From Hexactinellida sp. DTS-2022 (lineage: Eukaryota; Porifera; Hexactinellida), in NCBI GenBank assembly GCA_028753945.1, contig JAPNXP010000013.1:4465501-4529500 (forward strand): 64,000 bases of DNA, read 5' to 3'. The notes beneath the pieces were generated by a model, which did no database searches, was not told where the DNA came from, and saw only the letters and a program-made list of their open reading frames with translations. Each line of letters opens with the position of its first letter. Position 1 is the first letter of the stretch. The position numbers and the translations under genes were made by a program. Below, piece after piece: positions 20,141 to 29,546 of the stretch.

Positions 20141-21148
20141 ATGAGAATTCTATTCTTCGGGAGTGACAAGTTCTCTGTTGTAATCCTATCAGAGCTCTAC
20201 AAGCATTTAACCAGAGCCCCCTCTCCGCCTGTGCTCCCAATCAAACTGTTGGAGGTAGTAACGCCCTCAGGGCGACCACCTGGCCCTGCAGGCAAATACT
20301 CGCCCTCCTCTCCCAACCCTGTGCTAGACTACTCCTACAAACACAATATTAAATGTCACTTTTGGGATCAAGAAGAAACTCGGAAAATGATCTTGTTACA
20401 CAGAAACTTTGATATAGGAATAGTAGCGGCTTTTGGTTACTTTATTCCTTCAAAGATAATTGATTCGTTCCCAAAGGGAATGGTTAACTTGCACGGCTCT
20501 CTCATTCCGAAGCTAAGAGGAGCTGCTCCGATAGAGAACGCAATTCTAAACGGGGAGACCACAACCGGACTCACTGTAATGGAGGTCTCGAAAGGTAAAT
20601 TCGACCATGGACGTGTTCTATCGCAAGAAACTATTGACATTCCTCGGGATATGACTAGTAGTGAGCTAAGACTGCACATGGCAGAAATAGGCAGAAAGTT
20701 GTTGGTTGATACTCTGGTAAATTTAGAAGAAGTATCAAGAAATCCTCTCAACATAGATGAGAGACTAACCAGTAAAGCGCCTAAAATTAGTAACTCGAGA
20801 GGCAGGATAGAATTTAGCAAGTGCAGGTGTGAACACCTGCATAACATGCATCGAGCATTGTTAGATCGGGGTGGTGTCTGGTGTAGACTGGGAATAAAGC
20901 GGGTTAGATTATATAATGTAATTAGTCCATTGGATGAGTCAATATCTTCAGATCTATCTGCTCGGTTTCCAACTGTTATACCTGGTTATATACATTTCAT
21001 TGATAAGCATAGACTAATTGGTTTGAAGATGATTGATGGATGGGCCGGTTTTGAGAACTTACACATCGAGTATCGAACAAAGATTTCAGCTTTTGAGTTT
21101 AACAAAGATTATCTTATCCACCCAACATTTCTGGGAAAATTTTCTTGA
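20141..21148 (+). CDS. MTFMT: Methionyl-tRNA formyltransferase, mitochondrial
   Basis: 335 aa. It formylates Met-tRNA for mitochondrial translation initiation using 10-formyl-tetrahydrofolate. The N-terminal formyltransferase fold has FFGSDKFSV at 5-13, the catalytic NLHGSLIPKLRGAAPI (Asn117, His118) and the FDHGR segment with Asp155. A shorter C-terminal domain follows from about 215. The start MRILFFGS lacks an obvious cleavable mitochondrial presequence, and an upstream exon is not visible, so targeting is uncertain. It lies between UTP6 and the small membrane peptide, all plus strand. Confidence 0.92.
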   Translation: MRILFFGSDKFSVVILSELYKHLTRAPSPPVLPIKLLEVVTPSGRPPGPAGKYSPSSPNPVLDYSYKHNIKCHFWDQEETRKMILLHRNFDIGIVAAFGYFIPSKIIDSFPKGMVNLHGSLIPKLRGAAPIENAILNGETTTGLTVMEVSKGKFDHGRVLSQETIDIPRDMTSSELRLHMAEIGRKLLVDTLVNLEEVSRNPLNIDERLTSKAPKISNSRGRIEFSKCRCEHLHNMHRALLDRGGVWCRLGIKRVRLYNVISPLDESISSDLSARFPTVIPGYIHFIDKHRLIGLKMIDGWAGFENLHIEYRTKISAFEFNKDYLIHPTFLGKFS

Positions 21149-21251
21149 AAAAGCATTTCTATCAATTAGTTGAATATTAAGTTTTATATTTCTTTCACAC
21201 GAGATCATACTACTCATATAAAGTAATTCGAGTAGATTTCATAATTTGGTA

Positions 21252-21416
21252 TACAGTAAACTCCCGTTTATAACGAAGTTGAATATGACCAAGTTACATA
21301 TAGTCCCAGACTGATAAAGTAGTTGATTTTACTTCGCTTAAAACGAACTTCGTTTATATCCAAGTAAATTAGTAAGTAATCTCCCTTGGACTTCATTATA
21401 ACGAGAATTCACTGTA
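21252..21416. repeat. MITE-like element, TACAGTAAACTCCCG ends
   Basis: The left end TACAGTAAACTCCCGTTTAT and the right end ATAACGAGAATTCACTGTA are imperfect inverses. The element lies just 3' of MTFMT. Confidence 0.8.
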
Positions 21417-21451
21417 TACATAAAATAATTTTAACTATGTTTTAGTTATAA

Positions 21452-21513
21452 GCGCTTGGTGTACACGTGTTAATACTGGAGTGAACACGTGCACACCAAG
21501 CACGTATATAAAG
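21452..21513 (+). promoter_or_regulatory. Palindrome with E-box plus TATA box
   Basis: GCTTGGTGTACACGTGTT and its near-inverse AACACGTGCACACCAAGC flank an 18-base centre; each arm contains ACACGTG/CACGTG words. A TATATAAAG string at 21505-21513 lies about 75 bases before the ATG at 21586. The position fits a core promoter for the small gene, though the palindrome could also be a mobile-element remnant. Confidence 0.45.
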
Positions 21514-21585
21514 TGCAACTACTATACTTATTTCAAGTTATTTGTATGCCATTAATTAGCTTGAGATTATTAGTATCATAAACAG

Positions 21586-21789
21586 ATGTTAATCCGGAAT
21601 ATATTGCATAGGTCAGTGGTAACTGTGCTATTCGGTGCTACTTTATACTACGCTACGGCACTGACACACGCGTCTTACCTTGGATTCTCGGGGAATCCAG
21701 AAAGAAAGAAAGTTACTGAAGGAGACATAGCGAAGAGAATTATAGAAATAAAAGACAAGTTTGACGAAATAGAAAACAACAAGAGATAA
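21586..21789 (+). CDS. Small single-pass membrane protein, 67 aa (possibly mitochondrial)
   Basis: The N terminus MLIRNILHRSVVTVLFGATL is basic then hydrophobic, followed by a charged C-terminal helix (IAKRIIEIKDKFDEIENNK). This single-helix layout is common among inner-membrane assembly factors of respiratory complexes, but I cannot assign a family. A plausible TATA box upstream and the codon pattern support a real gene. The same strand carries MTFMT before it. Confidence 0.6.
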   Translation: MLIRNILHRSVVTVLFGATLYYATALTHASYLGFSGNPERKKVTEGDIAKRIIEIKDKFDEIENNKR

Positions 21790-22095
21790 AAGGACCATAC
21801 TGTTAATTATAAATTACGAATAATTAAAAATTATATCGCATAGAGATTTAAATTAATTTACTCCATTTCATTTCTATATAAATTCTACATTGCTACAGTG
21901 GATACTGGTTATAAGAACACCTTTTAATGCAGTCATAGAATAGTACATCCAGCGGTAAAAAGACAGTTTCAAAATACGTAATAAAACAGTACAAAATAAA
22001 TAAAAATACAAAAAATGCTACATCCAGAGTATATACATATGTACAGTAGGTAGTATTTGGACTGTTACTCTATAGCTTGAGAAGATATGATGGTA
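21790..22095. other. Short gene-free spacer
   Basis: 306 bases of AT-rich sequence between convergent genes. It contains a partial MITE end (CTACAGTGGATACTGGTTAT) at about 21894 and nothing else I recognise. Confidence 0.5.
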
Positions 22096-24420
22096 TTACA
22101 AATAATAGCAACACCATTGGATTATAAACTCTGTGTTGCTCACTGTAGATTGTTGGTTATTATTAGAAGTTTCAGGATTATTGTGAGATATCTGTCCAAT
22201 TGAAGGGTCATTGGTGATCGTTCTATCAAAATTGGGTGAACGATGCTGTTCAAGAGGAGAGATAACTGAAGTAACAGACTGAACTGGTTGCAAATTGTTG
22301 GATCCAGTAAGTACTTCATGCTGTATAGGTGTGATTTCAGGTGCACGTGTTGAATACTGGGCCTTTTTGTTTGGATTAAATTGATTTTCGTAATTAGAAT
22401 TAGAATGATTAGTCGGCATCGTTGGAATTTCCTGCAAATTGTTGAGTTGAGTTTGATGGGCAGGGTTTGTTTCTTGTACATTTAAATTATAATCTTGAGC
22501 TTGTAATGATTGGTAATAAGCATTCTTGTTGTTATTTATAATGTTTGAAGAGTTTGGATTGTTTTGTGCAAAATTGCTCTCCCGTGTCTCTTGATTATTT
22601 GAGGCACCAGATATCGGCACTGCATCTCCCGGTTGCCAGGGTGTTGGTTGTTGCACGCTGATAGGAGTTCTTATAGCACTTGCAGGTTGTTGCTGATTGC
22701 TTGTCTGGGTTACAATCGGTGCAATTTGATTATTGGAGGCACCAGATATCGGCACTGCATCTCCTGGTTGCCAGGGTGTTGGTTGTTGCACGCTGATAGG
22801 AGTTCTTATAGCACTTGCAGGTTGTTGCTGATTGCTTGTCTGGGTTACGTTCGGAGCAATTTGATTATTTGAGGCACCAGATATCGGTACTGCATCTCCT
22901 GGTTGCCAGGGTGTTGGTTGTTGCACGCTGATAGGAGTTCTTATAGCACTTGCAGGTTGTTGCTGATTGCTTGTCTGGGTTACATTAGGAGCGATTTGAT
23001 TATTTGAGGCACCAGATATCGGTACTGCATCTCCTGGTTGCCAGGGTGTTGGTTGTTGCACGCTGATAGGAGTTCTTATAGCACTTGCAGGTTGTTGCTG
23101 ATTGCTTGTCTGGGTTACGTTCGGAGCAATTTGATTATTTGAGGCACCAGATATCGGTACTGCATCTCCTGGTTGCCAGGGTGTTGGTTGTTGCACGCTG
23201 ATAGGAGTTCTTATAGCACTTGCAGGTTGTTGCTGATTGCTTGTCTGGGTTACATTAGGAGCGATTTGATTATTTGAGGCACCAGATATCGGTACTGCAT
23301 CTCCTGGTTGCCAGGGTGTTGGTTGTTGCACGCTGATAGGAGTTCTTATAGCACTTGCAGGTTGTTGCTGATTGCTTGTCTGGGTTACGTTCGGAGCAAT
23401 TTGATTATTTGAGGCACCAGATATCGGTACTGCATCTCCTGGTTGCCAGGGTGTTGGTTGTTGCACGTTGATAGGAGTTCTTATAGCACTTGCAGGTTGT
23501 TGCTGATTGCTTGTCTGGGTTACGTTCGGAGCAATTTGATTATTTGAGGCACCAGATATCGGCACTGCATCTCCCGGTTGCCAGGGTGTTGGTTGTTGCA
23601 CGCTGATAGGAGTTCTTATAGCACTTGCAGGTTGTTGCTGATTGCTTGTCTGGGTTACAATCGGTGCAATTTGATTATTGGAGGCACCAGATATCGGTAC
23701 TGCATCTCCTGGTTGCCAGGGTGTTGGTTGTTGCACGTTGATAGGAGTTCTTATAGCACTTGCAGGTTGTTGCTGATTGCTTGTCTGGGTTACGTTCGGA
23801 GCAATTTGATTATTTGAGGCACCAGATATCGGTACTGCATCTCCTGGTTGCCAGGGTGTTGGTTGTTGCACGTTGATAGGAGTTCTTATAGCACTTGCAG
23901 GTTGTTGCTGATTGCTTGTCTGGGTTACATTAGGAGCGATTTGATTGTTTGAGGCACCAGATATCGGCACTGCATCTCCTGGTTGCCAGGGTGTTGGTTG
24001 TTGCACGCTTATGGTATTTAGAGTTTGTGGGTAATAGCTAGATTTATTTTGTCCTACTGGTTGTATAGCATGGTTCGTTTCATTGAGTGTAGGCGCAGTG
24101 GTTTGTGCATGATCGTTCTCACTTTTGTTTTGAATATTTGAGGTGCCAGGTTTTTCTGAATTCTCACAATTCAGGACCACTCTACATTTAGGCCTGAACT
24201 TTTTATGCTCTACCATTGGGTCATCTTCCTTTTCCCAGTTAAACATTTTCAAACCACAAAAATAGCATTGACAGGCGTCGTCATCCCCTGAACCAGTGTA
24301 ATAGAACCCAGCATTCACTAAGTCCTCTTTACCTGGATAAGACTTTGGATATTTCGAGAATGAATTCATTCTCATGATCGGATTTTCGAATTTTATATAT
24401 TGTATAGGTTTTGTATTCAT
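22096..24420 (-). CDS. BIR-domain protein with ten 45-aa tandem repeats
   Basis: 774 aa if started at the ATG at 24420 (MNTKPIQYIKFENP), which aligns with the starts of its paralogues; a frame 17 codons longer exists. One BIR domain at about 15-82 has zinc ligands Cys52, Cys55, His72, Cys79 in the canonical C-x2-C-x16-H-x6-C spacing. Next come ten near-identical 45-residue units (core QQPTPWQPGDAVPISGASNN) plus a partial eleventh, then a Gln/Asn-rich tail. There is no RING, CARD or UBA domain, so unlike IAP ligases it carries no visible ubiquitin-ligase module. BIR domains bind caspases or IAP-binding motifs. The repeat units differ by only a few bases, indicating recent array growth or homogenisation. 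Confidence 0.88.
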   Translation of the reverse strand: MNTKPIQYIKFENPIMRMNSFSKYPKSYPGKEDLVNAGFYYTGSGDDDACQCYFCGLKMFNWEKEDDPMVEHKKFRPKCRVVLNCENSEKPGTSNIQNKSENDHAQTTAPTLNETNHAIQPVGQNKSSYYPQTLNTISVQQPTPWQPGDAVPISGASNNQIAPNVTQTSNQQQPASAIRTPINVQQPTPWQPGDAVPISGASNNQIAPNVTQTSNQQQPASAIRTPINVQQPTPWQPGDAVPISGASNNQIAPIVTQTSNQQQPASAIRTPISVQQPTPWQPGDAVPISGASNNQIAPNVTQTSNQQQPASAIRTPINVQQPTPWQPGDAVPISGASNNQIAPNVTQTSNQQQPASAIRTPISVQQPTPWQPGDAVPISGASNNQIAPNVTQTSNQQQPASAIRTPISVQQPTPWQPGDAVPISGASNNQIAPNVTQTSNQQQPASAIRTPISVQQPTPWQPGDAVPISGASNNQIAPNVTQTSNQQQPASAIRTPISVQQPTPWQPGDAVPISGASNNQIAPNVTQTSNQQQPASAIRTPISVQQPTPWQPGDAVPISGASNNQIAPIVTQTSNQQQPASAIRTPISVQQPTPWQPGDAVPISGASNNQETRESNFAQNNPNSSNIINNNKNAYYQSLQAQDYNLNVQETNPAHQTQLNNLQEIPTMPTNHSNSNYENQFNPNKKAQYSTRAPEITPIQHEVLTGSNNLQPVQSVTSVISPLEQHRSPNFDRTITNDPSIGQISHNNPETSNNNQQSTVSNTEFIIQWCCYYL
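22605..24010 (-). repeat. Coding tandem array, 135-bp unit
   Basis: About 10.5 copies of a 135-bp unit inside the BIR gene; for example CACCAGATATCGG recurs every 135 bases. The variant words GTTACGTTCGGAGCAATTTG and TTACATTAGGAGCGATTTG alternate over part of the array, suggesting a higher-order dimer. Confidence 0.95.
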
Positions 24421-24907
24421 GTCTAATAGAATCAACAAAATGATCACAAATTCCGAATTATATTTGGACAAAAATTGATTTAAATAAAGCGGTCAGTATT
24501 AAATTTTGAGAAGATACAATTATACCGAATTTAAGAGTGTGTCGAATTTGCATTGTTAATATACTAATACTCATTGTTAATATACTAATCGTTAGTACCT
24601 ATTTGTTTGAATTACTGGTACAGTAAGGACTGTGGTATCTGATTACAATATGGTTCCTGAGCATATTTAACCATAAATTGACCACCTACACTACGTACGT
24701 ATACTACTATAGAAATAAGCAGATTTAAGTGTTTGTAATTTAATAGAATTTCCAATCAAATCTCACCAAATAGTCAAAATATAATCTACAAGAATAAAAT
24801 TACAAATTAAGCAATAATCTCTCAACACTAACAAGTTTATAATAAGCAAGAATAGAGATTTGTGTACTACGAATTAACGAGACCTGAAGAAGATAAGTGT
24901 AAATAAC
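24421..24907. other. Gene-free spacer between two BIR genes
   Basis: AT-rich, 490 bases. It should hold the promoter of the downstream-read BIR gene (22096-24420) and the 3'UTR of the next one. No repeat or RNA gene seen. Confidence 0.5.
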
Positions 24908-27241
24908 TCACAAAATAGTACACCTAATCCACTCTCTGGGTAACCATTCTCTCCCAACACTCCAATAGTACCAAAACCTGTTTTGAGGGATTACAGTATT
25001 GGCAGTTGGATTGGGACGAGAATCATTGTTGTGCGTTTCAACTGTGTTTACTTCATTAGGAGCACTTATATGTGTTTCAGACGAAATGCCTTGTGGATCA
25101 GGGACAGTCGTTAACGTCTCAGCAGTAGAAGTATCCGCTATATTGTGTTGAGAAAGTAAGTCGGGCACAGGAGAAACGAGCTGTGTGGGAATAATAATAT
25201 CATTAGAGTGCATTGTTGTATATTTAAGGGACCGGGTTTGGTTGGGTGCAGCTTGTTCAGTTGTTTGTGAAGGAATACTTTCTAGATTTGGATTTGTTTC
25301 CTGAGGGCTGTGATTGAATGAATAATGATCTTCTTTGGATGCCACATTTGTATCAGATGGGGCAGTAGTAAGTGAAAGGATATTGTTGGGTGGAACTTGT
25401 TCAGTTTGTGCAAGATTGATTTCTGGATTTGGATTTGTTTCCTGAGGGCTGTGATTGAATGAATAATGATCTTCTTTAGATGTCACATTTGTATTAGGTG
25501 GGGCAGTAGTAAGTGAAAGGATATTGTTGGGTGGAACTTGTTCAGTTTGTGCAGGATTGATTTCTGGATTTGGATTTGTTTCCTGAGGGCTGTGATTGAA
25601 TGAATAATGATCTTCTTTAGATGTCACATTTGTATCAGACGGGGTAGTAGTAGTATGTGAAAGGATATTGTTGGGTGGAACTTGTTCAGTTGTTTGTGAA
25701 GGAATACTTTCTAGATTTGGATTTGTTTCCTGAGGGCTGTGATTGAATGAATAATGATCTTCTTTAGATGTCACATTTGTATCTGGTGGGGTAGTAGTAT
25801 GTGAAAGGATATTGTTGGGTGGAACTTGTTCAGTTGTTTGTGAAGGAATACTTTCTAGATTTGGATTTGTTTCCTGAGGGCTGTGATTGAATGAATAATG
25901 ATCTTCTTTAGATGTCACATTTGTATCAGACGGGGTAGTAGTAGTATGTGAAAGGATATTGTTGGGTGGAACTTGTTCAGTTGTTTGTGAAGGAATACTT
26001 TCTAGATTTGGATTTGTTTCCTGAGGGCTGTGATTGAATGAATAATGATCTTCTTTAGATGTCACATTTGTATCTGGTGGGGTAGTAGTATGTGAAAGGA
26101 TATTGTTGGGTGGAACTTGTTCAGTTGTTTGTGAAGGAATACTTTCTAGATTTGGATTTGTTTCCTGAGGGCTGTGATTGAATGAATAATGATCTTCTTT
26201 AGATGTCACATTTGTATCTGGTGGGGCAGTAGTAAGTGAAATTATATTGTTGGGTGGAACTTGTTCAGTTGTTTGTGAAGGAATACTTTCTAGATTTGGA
26301 TTTGTTTCCTGAGGGCTGTGATTGAATGAATAATGATCTTCTTTAGATGCCACATTTGTATCTGGTGGGGCAGTAGTAAGTGAAATTATATTGTTGGGTG
26401 GAACTTGTTCAGTTGTTTGTGAAGGAATACTTTCTAGATTTTGATTTGTTTCCTGAGGGCTGTGATTGAATGAATAATGATCTTCTTTAGATGTCACATT
26501 TGTATCTGGTGGGGCAGTAGTAAGTGAAAGGATATTGTTGGATGGAACTTGTTCAGTTGTTTGTGAAGGAATACTTTCTAGATTTTGATTTGTTTCCTGA
26601 GGGCTGTGATTGAATGAATAATGATCTTCTTTGGATGCCACATTTGTATCAGACGGGGTAGTAGTATGTGAAAGGATATTGTTGGATGGAACTTGTTCAG
26701 TTGTTTGCGCCGGATTGCTTTCTGGATTTGGATTTGTTTCCTGAGGGCTGTGATTGAGTGAATAATGGTCTTCTTTATATGTCACAATTGTATCGGATGG
26801 GGTAGTAGTAAGTGAAAGGATATTGTTGGATGGTTCTTGTTGAGTTATTTGTGCAGGATTGCTTTCAGTATATAAATTCGTAAATTTATTAGATTTGAGG
26901 TCAGTTTGGATAGTATCATTTGACTGGGCATTATAAGATGCTTTTTGTTCAGTTGTTTGTGCAGATTTTGTGTCTTTATCACTCTTTTCATATGCTTTAA
27001 CCACCTCACAGTTTGGCCGATACTTTCGATGCTCTACTATTGGGATATCTTCTTTATCCCAGTTGTGTATACGAACTCCACAATGGTAGCACCGACAGTC
27101 GTCATTTTTACCAGAGCCTATGTAATACAGCCCTGCCTTAGCTAAGACATCTTTAGGCGGAAATTTCTTTGGATAGTTTGTAAATGTACTCAATCGTTTG
27201 TCCTCATTTTCATACGCCGTATATTTAACTTTCGAAGCCAT
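24908..27241 (-). CDS. BIR-domain protein with eleven ~48-aa tandem repeats
   Basis: 777 aa from the ATG at 27241 (MASKVKYTAYENED). One BIR domain at about 13-81 has ligands Cys51, Cys54, His71, Cys78. After it come eleven Thr/Pro/Asn-rich repeats of about 48 residues with core KEDHYSFNHSPQETN followed by EQVPPNNILS; some are 47 or 49 residues long. The 3' end encodes a unique Trp/Arg-rich tail (SVGREWLPREWIR). There is no RING. The BIR half and the upstream flank are nearly identical to those of the gene at 28947-29546, showing a recent duplication. Confidence 0.88.
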   Translation of the reverse strand: MASKVKYTAYENEDKRLSTFTNYPKKFPPKDVLAKAGLYYIGSGKNDDCRCYHCGVRIHNWDKEDIPIVEHRKYRPNCEVVKAYEKSDKDTKSAQTTEQKASYNAQSNDTIQTDLKSNKFTNLYTESNPAQITQQEPSNNILSLTTTPSDTIVTYKEDHYSLNHSPQETNPNPESNPAQTTEQVPSNNILSHTTTPSDTNVASKEDHYSFNHSPQETNQNLESIPSQTTEQVPSNNILSLTTAPPDTNVTSKEDHYSFNHSPQETNQNLESIPSQTTEQVPPNNIISLTTAPPDTNVASKEDHYSFNHSPQETNPNLESIPSQTTEQVPPNNIISLTTAPPDTNVTSKEDHYSFNHSPQETNPNLESIPSQTTEQVPPNNILSHTTTPPDTNVTSKEDHYSFNHSPQETNPNLESIPSQTTEQVPPNNILSHTTTTPSDTNVTSKEDHYSFNHSPQETNPNLESIPSQTTEQVPPNNILSHTTTPPDTNVTSKEDHYSFNHSPQETNPNLESIPSQTTEQVPPNNILSHTTTTPSDTNVTSKEDHYSFNHSPQETNPNPEINPAQTEQVPPNNILSLTTAPPNTNVTSKEDHYSFNHSPQETNPNPEINLAQTEQVPPNNILSLTTAPSDTNVASKEDHYSFNHSPQETNPNLESIPSQTTEQAAPNQTRSLKYTTMHSNDIIIPTQLVSPVPDLLSQHNIADTSTAETLTTVPDPQGISSETHISAPNEVNTVETHNNDSRPNPTANTVIPQNRFWYYWSVGREWLPREWIRCTIL
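25240..26830 (-). repeat. Coding tandem array, ~144-bp unit with dimeric order
   Basis: Eleven units of 141-147 bp. Units ending in TTTPPDTNV and TTTTPSDTNV alternate in the middle of the array (two consecutive pairs), which is the signature of amplification of a dimer. All length changes are multiples of three, so the frame is kept. Confidence 0.9.
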
Positions 27242-28946
27242 CTGAAAATACAAAACTAATGACTATTTACAACGGTCTGTTTATCTTTTACCTTTTCTAA
27301 TATCAGTGATTTAAAGAACACGAGTAATTCTTTACAAATTATTTAAACACTCAAGTTTGAATGTCTAATCAAATCAATAGACTTATGTGCAAGCAAGATT
27401 TAGTCAAATAGCTCAGAATTATATCTGGTTTAAAAATACATTAATGTTGAATTAATTCTTCCTCTACCTATAAAACATTTAAAAAATTATTTCTTTGTTC
27501 GGATTGTATTAATTGTTAAATGCACTGCATTTTATTTTGATTATAATCTTTAAACCTTCATTGTTATAATAGTCAATACAGATTACGAATTTCGTGTCAA
27601 TAATTTATAATATGAATAAATTGTTGTTGATCACAAAAATAATTTATAGAAAATTTAAAAGATCCTAAAGACTAGCTTCCTATTTACTGCTATAAAAAAT
27701 AAGAAATTCCACTCTCTTGCTCATAGGATCTATAAATCCCCCATCTCGAGTCTACGTACCTGTATTGCCCCTATCACGCCACTCGTTCAGAGTAATCTGG
27801 TTTGCGACTTTCGAATATACAAATTTCAAAATACAGTCAGGTTCTTTTATTATGAATATTCAAGCGACCAAAAATTGTGTTCATAATAGAGAGACTTCAT
27901 AATAAGTGAACTCAACTTATACAAACCCTAATACCCTATGTAAGTTGTTAAATTGGGACCATAGGGCTTGTTCATATTAAAAACTTCACATTAAGCAGAC
28001 GAAATCTTGTTCATAATAAGCAGACCTGCCTGTATCTATACTATTAATTAATTAAAAGGTTAAAACACAATTAATCTTTGTGTATACGTATATATTTATT
28101 TGTTTGTATGTACAGAATTGAATGAAGAAACTACAGTACCCATAGGGCTAATATTGGCATGCAGGGGACAAGTTTGAGTCTTGAAGGAAAATTCGCACAT
28201 ACATGGAATTATGACGTCATTGTCACATTTTTGAAAGCGTTAAAATCCACCTAATTGTTTTAACTCACACTCCATAAGAAATAGAAACGTGAAAATTTAA
28301 TACAATGTGTACATTAATAGTACCAATATATCCCCACCCAAAATCAACAAATACTCAATGTCAAATATGCCGTCAACATGATATTACAAAAAACATTACA
28401 AAATACTTTTATTCTGAAAAAATTAAAAGTTTTCTCCTTCCCGAGGCACGAAGTGCCGAGTGCAACACACAACAACTGCGCTAGTGTTTACTAAATGCAC
28501 AATACAATGTGATGTTTTCATAATTCAAGAGTGGTGAGGTTATTATATATTGGAGGTTTGTGTTCTTATCTACTTGTAATACAAGTGACAATACTTTAAA
28601 GGTACAAATACATAATGTACATTCCAAAAATAGTTAGAAACTAAGGAACTTCCTTGTAGACGGTCTATAAAAGCCCATACAAACTCTACAAAAAATTTGT
28701 AGACTGTCCATAAATTCTGTAGACCTGTTGTATAATGGTAATACTATTTAAGTCAAGAAAACCTGGTCTAGAAATAGACGGTCTATATAATTAATTTCTA
28801 AACTAAGAAACTAAATTCAACATAAATAAAATTATATACAGATGTAAAATACGAATTACGCCATAAAATAAAATAAACTCACACAGAAAATATAATAACC
28901 AAACATAATTAATAATAATTATTAAATCTGTAATGTCTTTTTCATA
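27242..28946. other. Gene-free spacer with duplicated flanks
   Basis: No gene. It contains a MITE-like element (27832-28034) and a segment at 28487-28946 that resembles 30342-30665, and another at about 27740-27835 that resembles 30255-30340. These are the flanks of the BIR gene duplication. A short palindrome GAGGCACGAAGTGCC lies near 28444. Confidence 0.6.
27832..28034. repeat. MITE-like element, TACAGTCAGGT ends
   Basis: The left end TACAGTCAGGTTCTTTTATT and the right end TAAGCAGACCTGCCTGTA are imperfect inverses. Internal TTCATAATA/TATTATGAA words recur. Confidence 0.7.
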
Positions 28947-29546
28947 TTAATCACATTGGGGGTAATATTTATATTTACTCGGCTCATGAGATTTTGGATG
29001 GGATGGAGAATCAAGCTTTTGAGGTTCGTATTGATCTTCTTTAGATGTCACATTTGTATCAGATGGGGTAGTAGTATGTGGAAAGATATTGTTGGGTGGA
29101 ACTTGTTCAGTTGTTAGTGCCGGATTGCTTTCTGGATTTGGATTTGTTTCCTCAGGGCTGTGAATGATGAATGAATACTGATCTTTTTTGGATGCCAATT
29201 TTCTATTAGACGGGGTAGCAGTATGCGAAGGGATATTGTTGGATGGTTCTTGTTCAGTTACTTGTGCAGATTTTGTGTCTTTATCACTCTTTTCATATGC
29301 TTTAACCACCTCACAGTTTGGCCGACACTTTCGATGCTCTACTATTGGGATATCTTCCTCCTCCCAGTTGTGTATACGAACTCCACAATGGTAGCACTGA
29401 CAGTCGTCATTTTTACCAGAGCCTATGTAATACAGCCCTGCCTTAGCTAAGGCCTCTTTAGGCGGAAATTTATTTGGATAGTTTTTAAATGTACTCAATC
29501 GTTTGTCCTCATTTTCATACGCCGCATATTTAACTTCCGAAGCCAT
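28947..29546 (-). CDS. Short BIR-domain protein, chimeric paralogue (199 aa)
   Basis: Starts at the ATG at 29546 (MASEVKYAAYENED). The BIR domain (Cys51, Cys54, His71, Cys78) is almost identical to that of the 24908-27241 gene. Only about two degenerate copies of the 48-residue repeat follow. The C terminus (SHPKSHEPSKYKYYPQ) instead resembles the end of the 30666-32135 gene (MHPKSHETSKYYPK), and the 3' flank follows that gene too. The protein is therefore a head of one paralogue joined to the tail of another. The frame is intact, so it may be expressed. Confidence 0.8.
   Translation of the reverse strand: MASEVKYAAYENEDKRLSTFKNYPNKFPPKEALAKAGLYYIGSGKNDDCQCYHCGVRIHNWEEEDIPIVEHRKCRPNCEVVKAYEKSDKDTKSAQVTEQEPSNNIPSHTATPSNRKLASKKDQYSFIIHSPEETNPNPESNPALTTEQVPPNNIFPHTTTPSDTNVTSKEDQYEPQKLDSPSHPKSHEPSKYKYYPQCD

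Noticed and set aside
22633-23817. Plus-strand open frames inside the BIR repeat array
   Set aside because: They are the complement of the tandem repeat; they repeat with it and encode no domain.
22605-24010. Regular repeats with constant spacing, CRISPR-like at first sight
   Set aside because: The unit is 135 bp without unique spacers, is in frame inside a BIR gene, and the genome is eukaryotic.
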